Assembly (NCBI GenBank): GCA_002733645.1
Contig: NVWL01000002.1
Coordinates: 62,001 to 126,000 of the forward strand
Source of the DNA: Oceanobacter sp.
Lineage (GTDB): Bacteria; Pseudomonadota; Gammaproteobacteria; Pseudomonadales; Oceanobacteraceae
Direction of reading: 5' to 3'
DNA length: 64,000 bases
The position numbers and the translations under genes were made by a program. The notes beneath the pieces were generated by a model that was given only the letters and a program-made list of their open reading frames with translations, did not search any database and was not told where the DNA came from. Below, in pieces: positions 28,134-36,933 of this stretch. The stretch's first letter is position 1. Every line of letters begins with the position of its first letter.

Positions 28134-28157
28134 ATCGTAGACAGTGAGGAATGACGA

Positions 28158-28484
28158 ATGATTAAAGGCGGAATGGGCAACTTGATGAAGCAGGCCCAAA
28201 AAATGCAGGAAGAAATGGCCAAAGCTCAAGAGAAATTGGCTGAAGCTGAGATCACTGGCGAAGCGGGTGCAGGTCTAGTGAAAGTCACCATGACAGGTCG
28301 CCACGATGTTAAGCGTGTTGAACTTGATGATTCCATCATGGAAGAAGATAAAGAGATGGTTGAAGACTTACTAGCCGCAGCAGTGAATGATGCGGTACGT
28401 AAAATTGAACAAAACAACCAAGAGCATATGTCAAAAATGACCGCCGGGATGGGCTTGCCAGCGGGCATGAAGCTTCCATTTTAA
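28158..28484 (+). CDS. ybaB: YbaB/EbfC nucleoid-associated protein
   Basis: 108 residues, with [20 protein letters not shown] at the N-terminus and [20 protein letters not shown], the hallmark of the YbaB/EbfC family. These small dimeric proteins bind DNA and are conserved between dnaX and recR. An ATG start follows GTGAGGAATGACGA. It is probably in one operon with dnaX (24-base gap) and recR. Confidence 0.96.
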   Translation: MIKGGMGNLMKQAQKMQEEMAKAQEKLAEAEITGEAGAGLVKVTMTGRHDVKRVELDDSIMEEDKEMVEDLLAAAVNDAVRKIEQNNQEHMSKMTAGMGLPAGMKLPF

Positions 28485-28526
28485 TGGCGGAGTGCGGTCC
28501 GCATTTAACCATAACGTAGGTCATCG

Positions 28527-29093
28527 ATGAAATCGTCTGGATTCCCTAAGAGTTACCGCGACTTATGTCGTGCATTTGATACCTTACCGGGTATCGGTGA
28601 ACAGGGTGCGCAGCGATTGGTGGAGTGGCTTATTTATCATGGTGACGTGCAAGCGTTTTCATCAAATATGACGGCGTTGCAAGCCTTAGAGCGGTGTCCC
28701 TTGTGTAATCGTTTGGCAGAAGCCGCTGCGAAAGGTTGCTCAAATTGTGTAGCGTTAGGCGAGGATGAAAATGACTCCGTACGGTCTAAAACTGTGATGA
28801 TTCTTGAATCTGAACAAGATGTTGCGCGTGTTCAAGAGTCTGGCTACCAAGGGCGAATGTATGTTCTTCACGGGGTGTTGTCTCCCGCTCGAGGTGTTGG
28901 CCCGGATCAACTAAAAGTCCCTAGCTTATTGGCCATGCTTGAAGGGCTAGGTGAATCAAATTTGATGATGCCGCTGGCTGATAGTGTAGAAGGGCGGGCA
29001 ACCGCTGAATATATTCAACGTAAAAGCGGCCTTCAAGGCAAAATACTTACCATGAAAGATTTACTGGCAGAACTGCAGGGTGCTCAAGGATGA
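28527..29093 (+). CDS. recR: Recombination protein RecR (divergent C-terminus)
   Basis: 188 residues, shorter than the usual 195-205. The N-terminal helix-hairpin-helix (LPGIGEQGAQRLVEWL), the four-Cys zinc site (Cys57, 60, 71, 74) and the Toprim start (VMILESEQDVARV, YVLHGVLSPARGVGPDQLK) are clear. RecR acts with RecF/RecO in loading RecA. The part after VEGRATAEYIQ is unusual: the expected TRLARGLPVGG-type segment is absent, replaced by SGLQGKILTMKDLLAEL. It overlaps the start of rnd by four bases. Confidence 0.9.
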   Translation: MKSSGFPKSYRDLCRAFDTLPGIGEQGAQRLVEWLIYHGDVQAFSSNMTALQALERCPLCNRLAEAAAKGCSNCVALGEDENDSVRSKTVMILESEQDVARVQESGYQGRMYVLHGVLSPARGVGPDQLKVPSLLAMLEGLGESNLMMPLADSVEGRATAEYIQRKSGLQGKILTMKDLLAELQGAQG

Positions 29094-30250
29094 CTGAACT
29101 GAATATTCCTGCTCCGATTTGGATCAGTGATGATGAATCCTTGGTCAAAGCTTGTGATGAATGGAAGAGTAGCGCTTATATATCGCTTGATACTGAGTTT
29201 ATTCGCACGACGACGTTTTATCCTCAGCCGGGCTTGTTTCAGCTGGCGACGGATAGGGCTTGTTGGTTGCTCGACCCTCTTAGCATTACAGATTGGGCAC
29301 CGTTTAACGAACTCATGGTTTGCCCAGAGATCATTAAGGTATTTCACGCTTGCTTGGAAGATCTTGAAGTTTGTCGGCAGCTATTGGGTGTGTTACCGAC
29401 CCCGCTGTTTGATACGCAGATGGGCTTGGCTTATATCGGAGAGGGTGGCTCTGTTGGATTTCAGCGTGCTGTCGCCGGTATTTTGGATATTGATATCCCC
29501 AAGGGAGCGACTCGCACCAATTGGCTTCAGCGCCCGTTAACCGAGCATCAGGTTGAATATGCCACAGCCGATGTATATTACCTGCATCAGCTTTATCCGA
29601 AGATATTAGCGCGACTCGAAGCGCTTGGGCGACTTTCTTGGCTGCAAGAAGACTGTGCTCGTGTTATTGAATTAGCCAGTGCTGTTAGCGATGACTACAG
29701 TCAAGCCTATCAGCGGGTGAAGCTGGGTTGGAAGCTACGACCGCAAGAGCAATATGTGCTGCAGCAGTTATCCATTTGGCGAGAAATAGAAGCGCGAGAG
29801 CGCGATGTTCCGCGCAACAAAATCGCAGATGATCCCACCCTCTGGAACATGTGCCGGTTTAAAGCTCGTAATCGGGATCAGCTTCAAAAAGCCGGGTTAA
29901 GAGCTCAGGTGTTGCGAGATCAAGGGAAAGTGATTTTAAGAATTATTGCCGATGCGCTAGATGCTCCAGCCAGTGAGTGGCCAACTCAGTTAGAGCGTCC
30001 TTTGCATATTGAAGCGGCAGACCGGCAAAAGAAAATGAAAAAACTCGTGGTTAATCATGCCGAAAAGCTGGATATTCCTCCGGAGCTTTTAGCCAATAAA
30101 CGTATTCTCGATGTGTTGATTCGCAGCGAAGGAAGCGTTATTCCAGAAGCGCTATCCGGTTGGCGGATGGCGGAGATTGGTCGCCCATTGATCGACTGGC
30201 TGTCTGCAGGCGATGTGAATGAAAACCTAAGTGTTGATGTAGATGAGTAA
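29090..30250 (+). CDS. rnd: Ribonuclease D
   Basis: 386 residues. The 3'-5' exonuclease domain shows the DEDD residues in SLDTEFIRTTTFYPQPGLFQLA, KVFHACLEDLEV and ATADVYYLHQLYP (Asp and Tyr of the last motif). An HRDC-type region follows (LSIWREIEARERDVPRNKIADDPTLW). RNase D trims tRNA 3' ends. It starts inside the recR stop (ATGA) and its end overlaps the YcgL gene, so the whole run is likely co-translated. Confidence 0.95.
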   Translation: MTELNIPAPIWISDDESLVKACDEWKSSAYISLDTEFIRTTTFYPQPGLFQLATDRACWLLDPLSITDWAPFNELMVCPEIIKVFHACLEDLEVCRQLLGVLPTPLFDTQMGLAYIGEGGSVGFQRAVAGILDIDIPKGATRTNWLQRPLTEHQVEYATADVYYLHQLYPKILARLEALGRLSWLQEDCARVIELASAVSDDYSQAYQRVKLGWKLRPQEQYVLQQLSIWREIEARERDVPRNKIADDPTLWNMCRFKARNRDQLQKAGLRAQVLRDQGKVILRIIADALDAPASEWPTQLERPLHIEAADRQKKMKKLVVNHAEKLDIPPELLANKRILDVLIRSEGSVIPEALSGWRMAEIGRPLIDWLSAGDVNENLSVDVDE

Positions 30251-30536
30251 AATGACAAAAGTATTGTGCGACGTATTTAAAACCCGCAATAAAGATGAGA
30301 TGTACTTGTACGTATCCCGTGCGGATGGCGTGACTCGTGTGCCAGACGATCTCATGGATATGTTTGGTCGCCCGGAATTGGCAATGACTATTATCATCAC
30401 GCCGGATAAAAAGTTGGGTCGTGCTGATGCGGCAAAAGTGTTGTCTGAGATTGAAGAAAAGGGCTACTACTTACAAATGCCCCCGCCTAAAGATCCGCAA
30501 ACCCTTGATCTATTTACAAAGCGCGATGTTGATTAA
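30243..30536 (+). CDS. ycgL: YcgL domain protein (UPF0745)
   Basis: 97 residues (or 94 if the second ATG at 30252 is used). LCDVFKTRNKDEMYLYVSRADGVTRVPDDLMDMFGRPELAM matches the YcgL family, a small conserved gammaproteobacterial protein of unknown biochemical role. It sits between rnd and ycgN, as in pseudomonads, and overlaps the end of rnd by eight bases. Confidence 0.92.
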   Translation: MSKMTKVLCDVFKTRNKDEMYLYVSRADGVTRVPDDLMDMFGRPELAMTIIITPDKKLGRADAAKVLSEIEEKGYYLQMPPPKDPQTLDLFTKRDVD

Positions 30537-30977
30537 ATGAGTGCTCAGCCGTTCTGGGAGACAACCTCTCTTAAAGATATGACACGTAAACAGTGGGAAT
30601 CTCTTTGTGATGGGTGTGCCCTGTGTTGTCTTCATAAGCTTGAAGATGAAGACACGGAAGAGGTGTATTACACCGATGTCCATTGTCGCTATATGGACAC
30701 CGCTAACTGCAATTGCACCGTGTATTTAGAGCGGCAAGAAAAAGTGCCAAATTGCGTTTGGTTAACACCGGATCAAGCCAGTGAATTTCACTGGTTGCCT
30801 GATTCTTGTGCTTATAGAGTGCTGGCTGAAGGACGAAAGTTGGCGGACTGGCACCCACTGATTAGCGGCGACCCAAATTCTGTTCATGAGGCGGGTGTGT
30901 CGATTAAAGGCAAAGGCGTAGCGGACAATCAAGTGGCTGAGGAAGACTGGGAGGATCACATTATATGGAAAGCCTAA
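30537..30977 (+). CDS. ycgN: YcgN-family cysteine cluster protein (UPF0260)
   Basis: 146 residues beginning directly after the YcgL stop codon. The conserved cysteine cluster CDGCALCCLHKLED, then HCRYMDTANCNCTVYLERQ and PNCVWLT, define the UPF0260 family. A metal or Fe-S role is often assumed but unproven. The gene overlaps the next membrane-protein gene by 13 bases. Confidence 0.92.
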   Translation: MSAQPFWETTSLKDMTRKQWESLCDGCALCCLHKLEDEDTEEVYYTDVHCRYMDTANCNCTVYLERQEKVPNCVWLTPDQASEFHWLPDSCAYRVLAEGRKLADWHPLISGDPNSVHEAGVSIKGKGVADNQVAEEDWEDHIIWKA

Positions 30978-31375
30978 ATGACTATTTGTTTTTCTGGGGA
31001 TTGTACTTTTTTGCGGGTCTAATCGGGTTTTGGTGCTGGGGAAAAATGGCTTTTTGGGTTAAAACCAAAGGCTTATTTTATCACTTGTATAGCGCATTGG
31101 GAGCAGTCTTGATTTTCACACCTGCGCCGGTGGCTGGAGATTTGTCTATTCAGCTAGCGCCGGGTTTTATTGTCTTGATGTTTCATATTATCTCGCAAGG
31201 CATTACTGGCTTTAACGACTACCTCCTTCTATTTTCTGCATCCGCAGTGATAGCCTTTTCAGTTACCTTGATGGGCATTTTTGCTGGCCTTGCCCCTTCT
31301 GATGAGGGTGATGAAAACGCAAAAAATACCCGCAAAGAACGCACGGAACCTGTGGTAGGTAATCCATTTAGATGA
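30965..31375 (+). CDS. Hypothetical membrane protein
   Basis: 136 residues with about three membrane-spanning segments (residues 7-27, 38-56 with a break, and 82-107), including FFAGLIGFWCWGKM and a hydrophilic, charged C-terminal tail (DEGDENAKNTRKERTEP). I recognise no family. It is the last gene of the rnd-ycgL-ycgN run and overlaps ycgN, so it is expressed with it. Confidence 0.75.
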   Translation: MESLNDYLFFWGLYFFAGLIGFWCWGKMAFWVKTKGLFYHLYSALGAVLIFTPAPVAGDLSIQLAPGFIVLMFHIISQGITGFNDYLLLFSASAVIAFSVTLMGIFAGLAPSDEGDENAKNTRKERTEPVVGNPFR

Positions 31376-31675
31376 ACATTTTTTGGCCCAATATTGGGCC
31401 GAAAAAACTCCTTTCCGCGTATATTATCTCGTTGAATACGTTCAATTTTTGCGCATTTATTGATGCTTTTTGTGCCCCGCCTGTATTTAGGACTAAACCT
31501 GTCTTTTGGTTTGTTCGTTACTTTTCTGGCTAACCGCTGAAACTTTGCTAGTTTTAATTCAAGGCGAACTTAATTGGACGCATGAATTCACTGCCTGAGA
31601 AGTGCAGTGTTGGAATTGGTGTCAGACAGGTAATAGAAATACCAGATTACTCTGGTGTTTAAGAGGATACGGAAG
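31376..31675. other. Intergenic region ahead of the large envelope gene cluster
   Basis: 300 bases. A perfect palindrome GGCCCAATATTGGGCC at 31385-31400 is flanked by T6 on its left and GA6 on its right, the reverse of a normal U-tail. The rest is AT-rich and must include the promoter of the cluster that starts at 31676; I could not fix a -35/-10 pair. No reading frame is supported. Confidence 0.6.
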
Positions 31676-32344
31676 ATGGCTAATCACATTTTCATTCTTG
31701 CGACCGTAATGCTGCTTGCCGGTATTTTTGGTGGCCTGGTGAATTTTTATCTATACGGGGACAAAGATCCGGATTCGGCGAGTCTCCCTCGATTTTTGGT
31801 TGTTGGGGTGGGTGCCTCGTTTCTGGTACCCGTCGTGCTAGATATGGTTAATAGTGAGCTGGTGCTTGAGAGTCAGGGGGACCCATCACAACTGCTTATT
31901 TTTACAGGCTTTTGTTTGGTGTCGGCACTATTGAGTCGTTTTGTGATCGACAATATGTCGGATCGTATTTTGAATGAAGCTCACGTTGCTCGTCAGCGTT
32001 CTGAAGAAGTAGAACAAGACCTGCGCATTATACAAAATGAACTTCTTCCTCTGATTGATACAGAAACAGAAAAAGACATGAGTGGATACGATCCACAAGT
32101 GGCGAATGTGTCGGACGAATTAGACACGACATCAACTCAAGTTTTACGAGTACTTTCCAATGGTCGTTACATCTTCCGCTCGCTGGCGGGGGTGTGTCGT
32201 GAATCAAATCACGAAGAATCCACCATTTTGAAAACTTTGAATGTACTCACTACGCGTAGCTTAGCTGGCAAGGTCAGTGGAAAAAATGGTGTGCGCTGGC
32301 ACATCACCGAAAAAGGCCGACGCGTATTAGAAAGCAACCTCTGA
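31676..32344 (+). CDS. Membrane protein with C-terminal winged-helix-like domain (yLATT_3TM-like)
   Basis: 222 residues from ATG 31676, with AGAGGA upstream; a GTG at 31655 would add seven charged residues. Three membrane segments lie in about residues 1-95 (IFILATVMLLAGIFGGLVNF, RFLVVGVGASFLVPVVL, LIFTGFCLVSALLSRFV). A coiled region follows (residues 100-130), then a domain ending in LNVLTTRSLAGKVSGKNGVRWHITEKGRRVL that resembles a winged helix. This looks like the YEATS-like-associating three-TM group, whose role is unknown. It opens the cluster. Confidence 0.65.
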   Translation: MANHIFILATVMLLAGIFGGLVNFYLYGDKDPDSASLPRFLVVGVGASFLVPVVLDMVNSELVLESQGDPSQLLIFTGFCLVSALLSRFVIDNMSDRILNEAHVARQRSEEVEQDLRIIQNELLPLIDTETEKDMSGYDPQVANVSDELDTTSTQVLRVLSNGRYIFRSLAGVCRESNHEESTILKTLNVLTTRSLAGKVSGKNGVRWHITEKGRRVLESNL

Positions 32345-32368
32345 GTTAATATGCCCACGGGAGCAGGT

Positions 32369-34594
32369 ATGCATTTATTGCGGATACTGGCTAGCGCGTT
32401 ATGTATTATCGTGGTTAGTCAGTCGTCTCTTCAGGCTGAAGAGCGTAAGTCAGATGTCAGGGTTGTCATCGATATTTCTGGCAGCATGAAAGACACCGAT
32501 CCAAAAAATCTGCGTCAGCCTGCTCTCAATTTATTAACCGAACTATTACCGGATGGTTCTCGTGCCGGTGTTTGGACCTTTGGTCGTTACGTCAACATGC
32601 TAGTGCCGCTAGAGGCGGTAGATTCACAGTGGCGTAATTCTGCACGCGAAGCATCGCCTAAAATTTCCTCCCTCGGGCTTAACACTAACTTGGTCGAAGC
32701 CCTTGATCGCGCCCTTTATCAGGCCACGCTTGATGGCGGATATGATCAAACCGTTATTTTATTAACCGACGGTCGTATCGATATGGATACCACTGAAGGT
32801 GACCCCACATCTAAAGCAAACGCTGCTGAACGAGCGCGTTTGATTCGCGATGTCTTACCACGCTATACCAGCAAAGGTGTTCGAATACACACGCTGGCTT
32901 TGTCTGATGGTGCTGATGCAGCGATGCTTCAACAAATCGCGATGGAAACTGACGGTCTCGCGTTAAAAGCTCACACTGCCGATGAGTTGATGCCTGCATT
33001 CTTGAAAGCGTTTGACCGTGCAGTACCCTCTGAGCAGGTTCCACTAAACGGCAATACATTCAGCATTGATGACAGCGTTAAAGAATTCACGGCCTTAATA
33101 TTCAGGTCGCCATCTGCTAAGCCTACCGTGCTGGTTTCACCAACCGGGCAGCGATTTTCTCGTGAAATGGCAGCGAGTGGTGATCAGCTACGCTGGCACA
33201 ATGATCTCAACTTTGACTTGATTACCATTAAGTCCCCTGAGTCTGGGGGGTGGTTGGTTGACGCCGATGTCGCACCGGACAGCCGCGTCCAGATTCTCTC
33301 GGATTTACGTCTTAATGTATCCGGATTGCCGGGCAGTTTATTTTCCGGCGTGCCTGTTGAATTAGAGATTGCGTTGGTTAATGAAGGTGATGTCGTTGAT
33401 GAAGCCACTATTTTGCAGCTCACCGATGTTAGCTTGCAGGTCACAGCGCCCGATGGTCGAACCGGTAGCAAATTGCTGTCAGATCCAGAGCAGCTACCGA
33501 TTGACGGTATCTTTCGTGAAACGCTCAGTCGCTTGACGCTGCCGGGTGAATATCAGTTGGAAATTAACGCTATTGGGCGGACCTTTCAGCGTCATCAGGT
33601 GTTAACCGCCACATTAGCCGAGCCAATGCGAGTTGATGTAACCGAGAATATTGACGAACAATCACTGAGTATTCGAGTGTTCTCGGAAAGCGATATGGTG
33701 GATTCTACGCTCAGCCGTGTGATTGCACGAGTATCCAGCCCAGATGGCAGCTCCGTTATTCAATCCATGGTATTTAATGACGCAACACGATCGTGGGAAA
33801 TGACCCTGACGCCAGACAAAGGAGAGGGGCAGTATGAGGTGATGCTTAATATACGCGGTGTCTCTAGCAGTGGCATGACGTTTAAAAGCAAGCCTGAAAC
33901 GATTGCGAAACGCTTCCCGATAGAGCGGCCTGGCATTATTCCTGAAGAGTCTAGCGTGTTGGCATCAGAATCTGTAGTGGAAGCGCCTTCTGATGCTGAG
34001 TCACCGCAGCCTGTCCCTTTCGAGGCTAACGCTAATGATGCGACGCCAGAGCCTGAAGAGTCTGAGCCGATGAATACTGTCGAGGTGGAGAAGGAAGCGC
34101 CAGAGCCGACAGTACCAGAACCGACAGTACCAGATGAGGCTGTGGCCGCTGAAGCGTCTGAGGATGATATCGAGGATGAGTCAGGGATTCCATGGTGGGT
34201 CTACGTCATTCTTGGAGTAGCAAATTTAGGCTTGATGGGTGGGCTGGCTTGGTGGTGGCTGAGTAGAAAGAAAAAATCATCAGCAGAAACCTCGGTGCCA
34301 GACAGTGACAGCAAGCCCACTAAGTTACCTGAGGGCGAATTGGATATAGGAAATCTTGATGATGCCGACTTAGAAAATGGCGACTTTGATGATTTTAATA
34401 GTGAGGCGGAAGAGGAAATTCCTGTGGCTGATGATGAAAGTCACATTCCAACCTCCATGGGCGGTGATACCGATATGGGCAGTGCCGTTGCCAAGGAAGA
34501 CTTTAAGATTGACGAAGAAGCTGCGGAAAGTGAGGGGGATGATGACGAATGGGGTGAATTCGATCTACCGGACGATGAAAACCCCAAAACCTGA
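32369..34594 (+). CDS. Membrane-anchored von Willebrand factor A protein (TIGR03503-like)
   Basis: 741 residues from ATG 32369, preferred over 32351 because GGGAGC is correctly spaced and the signal peptide then starts cleanly (MHLLRILASALCIIVVSQS). A vWA domain with an intact MIDAS (DISGSMKDTD) lies near residues 30-200, then two beta-sandwich-like regions, an acidic Pro-rich stretch, a single TM (WWVYVILGVANLGLMGGLAWWWL, about 615-637) and a long acidic cytoplasmic tail. It matches the TIGR03503 type. The vWA part is periplasmic by topology. It pairs with the MoxR and CoxE genes next to it. Confidence 0.85.
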   Translation: MHLLRILASALCIIVVSQSSLQAEERKSDVRVVIDISGSMKDTDPKNLRQPALNLLTELLPDGSRAGVWTFGRYVNMLVPLEAVDSQWRNSAREASPKISSLGLNTNLVEALDRALYQATLDGGYDQTVILLTDGRIDMDTTEGDPTSKANAAERARLIRDVLPRYTSKGVRIHTLALSDGADAAMLQQIAMETDGLALKAHTADELMPAFLKAFDRAVPSEQVPLNGNTFSIDDSVKEFTALIFRSPSAKPTVLVSPTGQRFSREMAASGDQLRWHNDLNFDLITIKSPESGGWLVDADVAPDSRVQILSDLRLNVSGLPGSLFSGVPVELEIALVNEGDVVDEATILQLTDVSLQVTAPDGRTGSKLLSDPEQLPIDGIFRETLSRLTLPGEYQLEINAIGRTFQRHQVLTATLAEPMRVDVTENIDEQSLSIRVFSESDMVDSTLSRVIARVSSPDGSSVIQSMVFNDATRSWEMTLTPDKGEGQYEVMLNIRGVSSSGMTFKSKPETIAKRFPIERPGIIPEESSVLASESVVEAPSDAESPQPVPFEANANDATPEPEESEPMNTVEVEKEAPEPTVPEPTVPDEAVAAEASEDDIEDESGIPWWVYVILGVANLGLMGGLAWWWLSRKKKSSAETSVPDSDSKPTKLPEGELDIGNLDDADLENGDFDDFNSEAEEEIPVADDESHIPTSMGGDTDMGSAVAKEDFKIDEEAAESEGDDDEWGEFDLPDDENPKT
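34100..34129 (+). repeat. 15-bp direct repeat in vWA gene
   Basis: Two in-frame units, CCAGAGCCGACAGTA and CCAGAACCGACAGTA, encode PEPTV PEPTV in the acidic Pro-rich linker. Confidence 0.85.
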
Positions 34595-34746
34595 TTTGAC
34601 GTAAAGCTTGATGAATATTCTGTACATAATGCTGTTTGTGTCTGATTTATCGACACTTTTCTAAGTGTCGCCTTGCTGTCCTGTGGGTGCCTCCTTATAC
34701 TCTGGCGTGTTTTGAACAGAGTGCACTGACGGACGTCGAGGTTATT

Positions 34747-35589
34747 ATGAAATTCCAAGGTACTGGTGAGTACGTAGCAACACCTGAATTGCAGATGGCA
34801 GTGAATGCCTCAATCACACTACAGCGACCACTGTTGTTAAAAGGTGAGCCAGGAACCGGCAAAACCATGCTGGCTGAACAGTTAGCGGAATCACTCGGTA
34901 CCGATCTAATTCAGTGGCACGTTAAAAGTACCACCAAAGCGCATCAAGGCTTATACGAGTACGATGCCGTATCACGCTTGCGCGATTCTCAGTTGGGCAC
35001 GGATCGTGTCCACGATATTTCAAACTACATTATTAAAGGTAAGCTGTGGGAAGCATTCACCGCAGATAAACCGGTTGTTTTACTAATCGATGAAATTGAT
35101 AAAGCAGACATTGAATTCCCAAATGACCTGCTGCTTGAAATCGACAAGATGGAATTCTACGTCTACGAAACTCAAGAGCGAGTTGTTGCTAAGCATCGTC
35201 CTATTATTCTGATCACCAGTAATAATGAGAAAGAACTGCCTGATGCATTCTTGCGTCGTTGTTTCTTCCACTATATCGACTTCCCAGATCGTGACACGAT
35301 GAAAGCAATTGTCGATGTACACTACCCAGACATTCAAAAGCAGCTTGTTAATGAAGCGCTTGAAGTCTTTTTTGATGTACGTAAAGTGCCGGGCTTGAAG
35401 AAAAAGCCATCGACCTCTGAATTAATTGACTGGCTAAAGCTATTAATGGCTGATGAATTGGGTGTTGAACTGCTGCGTAACAGCGATAGTACAAAAGCCA
35501 TACCGCCAATGGCTGGTGCGCTGGTTAAAAATGAGCAAGATGTTCACCTGCTCGAGCGCTTGGCCTTTATGAGCCGCCGCCGGGGCTAA
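34747..35589 (+). CDS. MoxR-family AAA ATPase
   Basis: 280 residues from ATG 34747 with GAGG five bases upstream; the frame is open to 34636 but those codons are unlike the family. The ATPase core has LKGEPGTGKTMLAEQLA (Walker A), VLLIDEIDKAD (Walker B) and TSNNEKELPDAFLRRC (sensor 1 and Arg finger). A C-terminal helical lid follows. Together with the adjacent vWA/CoxE-like gene (4 bases on) it forms a MoxR-vWA pair, known elsewhere to mature or remodel metalloenzymes and complexes. Confidence 0.92.
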   Translation: MKFQGTGEYVATPELQMAVNASITLQRPLLLKGEPGTGKTMLAEQLAESLGTDLIQWHVKSTTKAHQGLYEYDAVSRLRDSQLGTDRVHDISNYIIKGKLWEAFTADKPVVLLIDEIDKADIEFPNDLLLEIDKMEFYVYETQERVVAKHRPIILITSNNEKELPDAFLRRCFFHYIDFPDRDTMKAIVDVHYPDIQKQLVNEALEVFFDVRKVPGLKKKPSTSELIDWLKLLMADELGVELLRNSDSTKAIPPMAGALVKNEQDVHLLERLAFMSRRRG

Positions 35590-35592
35590 TTG

Positions 35593-36774
35593 ATGTTAAT
35601 CGATTTTTTCGACACCGTCCGTAAAGCCAAGGTACCGTGTTCTATACGTGAGTACCTAGATTTAGTCGGCGCTGTTCAGGCACATGTGGCGTTTGCAGAT
35701 CTCGAAGAGTTTTACGCTTTATCGCGTCTGTGTCTCGTCAAAGATGAAAAGCATTACGATAAATTCGATAAAGCTTTTGCTGCTTATTTTGAAGGCATTG
35801 ATGCCATGCCTGCATCATTTGAAGACGCCAGCATTCCTGCTGACTGGATGCGCAAAGAAGTTGAGAAGTTCTTGTCTGAAGAAGACATGGCCAAAATCCA
35901 ATCGTTAGGCGGATTCGATGAGTTAATGGATACGCTCAAAAAGCGTCTTGAAGAGCAGAAAAAGCGTCATCAAGGTGGCAACAAAATGATTGGCACTGGT
36001 GGCACATCACCTTTTGGGTCTGAAGGATACAATCCAGAAGGCGTGCGTATTGATCAAGGGCGTTCACGGCATAAAAAAGCAGCCAAGGTGTGGGAACAGC
36101 GTAACTACCGTAATCTGGATGATAATGTTCAGTTAGGTATTCGTAATGTGAAGGTCGCGTTGCGTCGATTGCGTAAGTTTGCGCGTCAAGGTGCGGCAGA
36201 CGAGCTAGATATGAACGACACTATCGCCTCGACTGCGCGAAATGCCGGATTTCTTGATATACGTATGGTGCCAGAGCGGCATAATGCGGTAAAAGTGCTG
36301 TTGTTTTTTGACGTGGGTGGCTCAATGGACCCACATGTTCGAGTGTGCGAAGAATTATTCTCAGCGGCACGCACCGAGTTTAAGCACATGGAAACCTTCT
36401 ATTTCCACAATTGTCTGTATGAATCTGTGTGGAAAAATAATGTTCGTCGTATGAACGAGCGCACAGAAACTTGGGATATTTTGCGCAAATATGGTAACGA
36501 TTACCGAGTTATATTTGTCGGTGATGCCATGATGGCGCCTTATGAAGTGACGCACTCTGGCGGCAGTGTTGAACACTGGAATGAAGAGGCCGGTGCGGTA
36601 TGGATGCAGCGCATGGCAGATCACTTCGGCAAGCTGGTTTGGTTGAATCCAGCGCCAAAGGATCATTGGGGAAATGGCGGATCGCTTGGGGCTATTCGCA
36701 GCTTGGTCAACGACCAAATGTACCCAATGACACTGAATGGACTAGAAGATGCGATGAAGTTTTTAAGTAAATAG
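35593..36774 (+). CDS. CoxE-like von Willebrand factor A protein
   Basis: 393 residues from ATG 35593 (a TTG directly precedes it). The N-terminal part is helical and the C-terminal half is a vWA-like domain in which the MIDAS reads DVGGSMDP, with Gly instead of the first Ser. The sequence RYGNDYRVIFVGDAMMAPYE follows the usual vWA strand pattern. CoxE-like proteins act with MoxR ATPases (CoxD) in enzyme maturation. Here the target is more likely the neighbouring envelope complex, which is inference. Confidence 0.88.
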   Translation: MLIDFFDTVRKAKVPCSIREYLDLVGAVQAHVAFADLEEFYALSRLCLVKDEKHYDKFDKAFAAYFEGIDAMPASFEDASIPADWMRKEVEKFLSEEDMAKIQSLGGFDELMDTLKKRLEEQKKRHQGGNKMIGTGGTSPFGSEGYNPEGVRIDQGRSRHKKAAKVWEQRNYRNLDDNVQLGIRNVKVALRRLRKFARQGAADELDMNDTIASTARNAGFLDIRMVPERHNAVKVLLFFDVGGSMDPHVRVCEELFSAARTEFKHMETFYFHNCLYESVWKNNVRRMNERTETWDILRKYGNDYRVIFVGDAMMAPYEVTHSGGSVEHWNEEAGAVWMQRMADHFGKLVWLNPAPKDHWGNGGSLGAIRSLVNDQMYPMTLNGLEDAMKFLSK

Positions 36775-36885
36775 ACAGTAATAGCAACAAAATAATAAAG
36801 CTCAGACGCTAAACAACTTGGAAGAACCATGGTCATTGGTGTTACACAGACAGATCGAATTACCCATAACGTTATTGGCATGACT

Positions 36886-36909
36886 GTCCCGACTATAGTC
36901 CCGACTATA
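36886..36909 (+). repeat. 12-bp direct repeat before SH3-like gene
   Basis: GTCCCGACTATA occurs twice in immediate tandem, 25 bases upstream of the start codon of the next gene, and creates the palindrome GACTATAGTC. It could be a regulatory site. Confidence 0.75.
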
Positions 36910-36933
36910 AAAAAGATAACAGGGCGTTAAACC

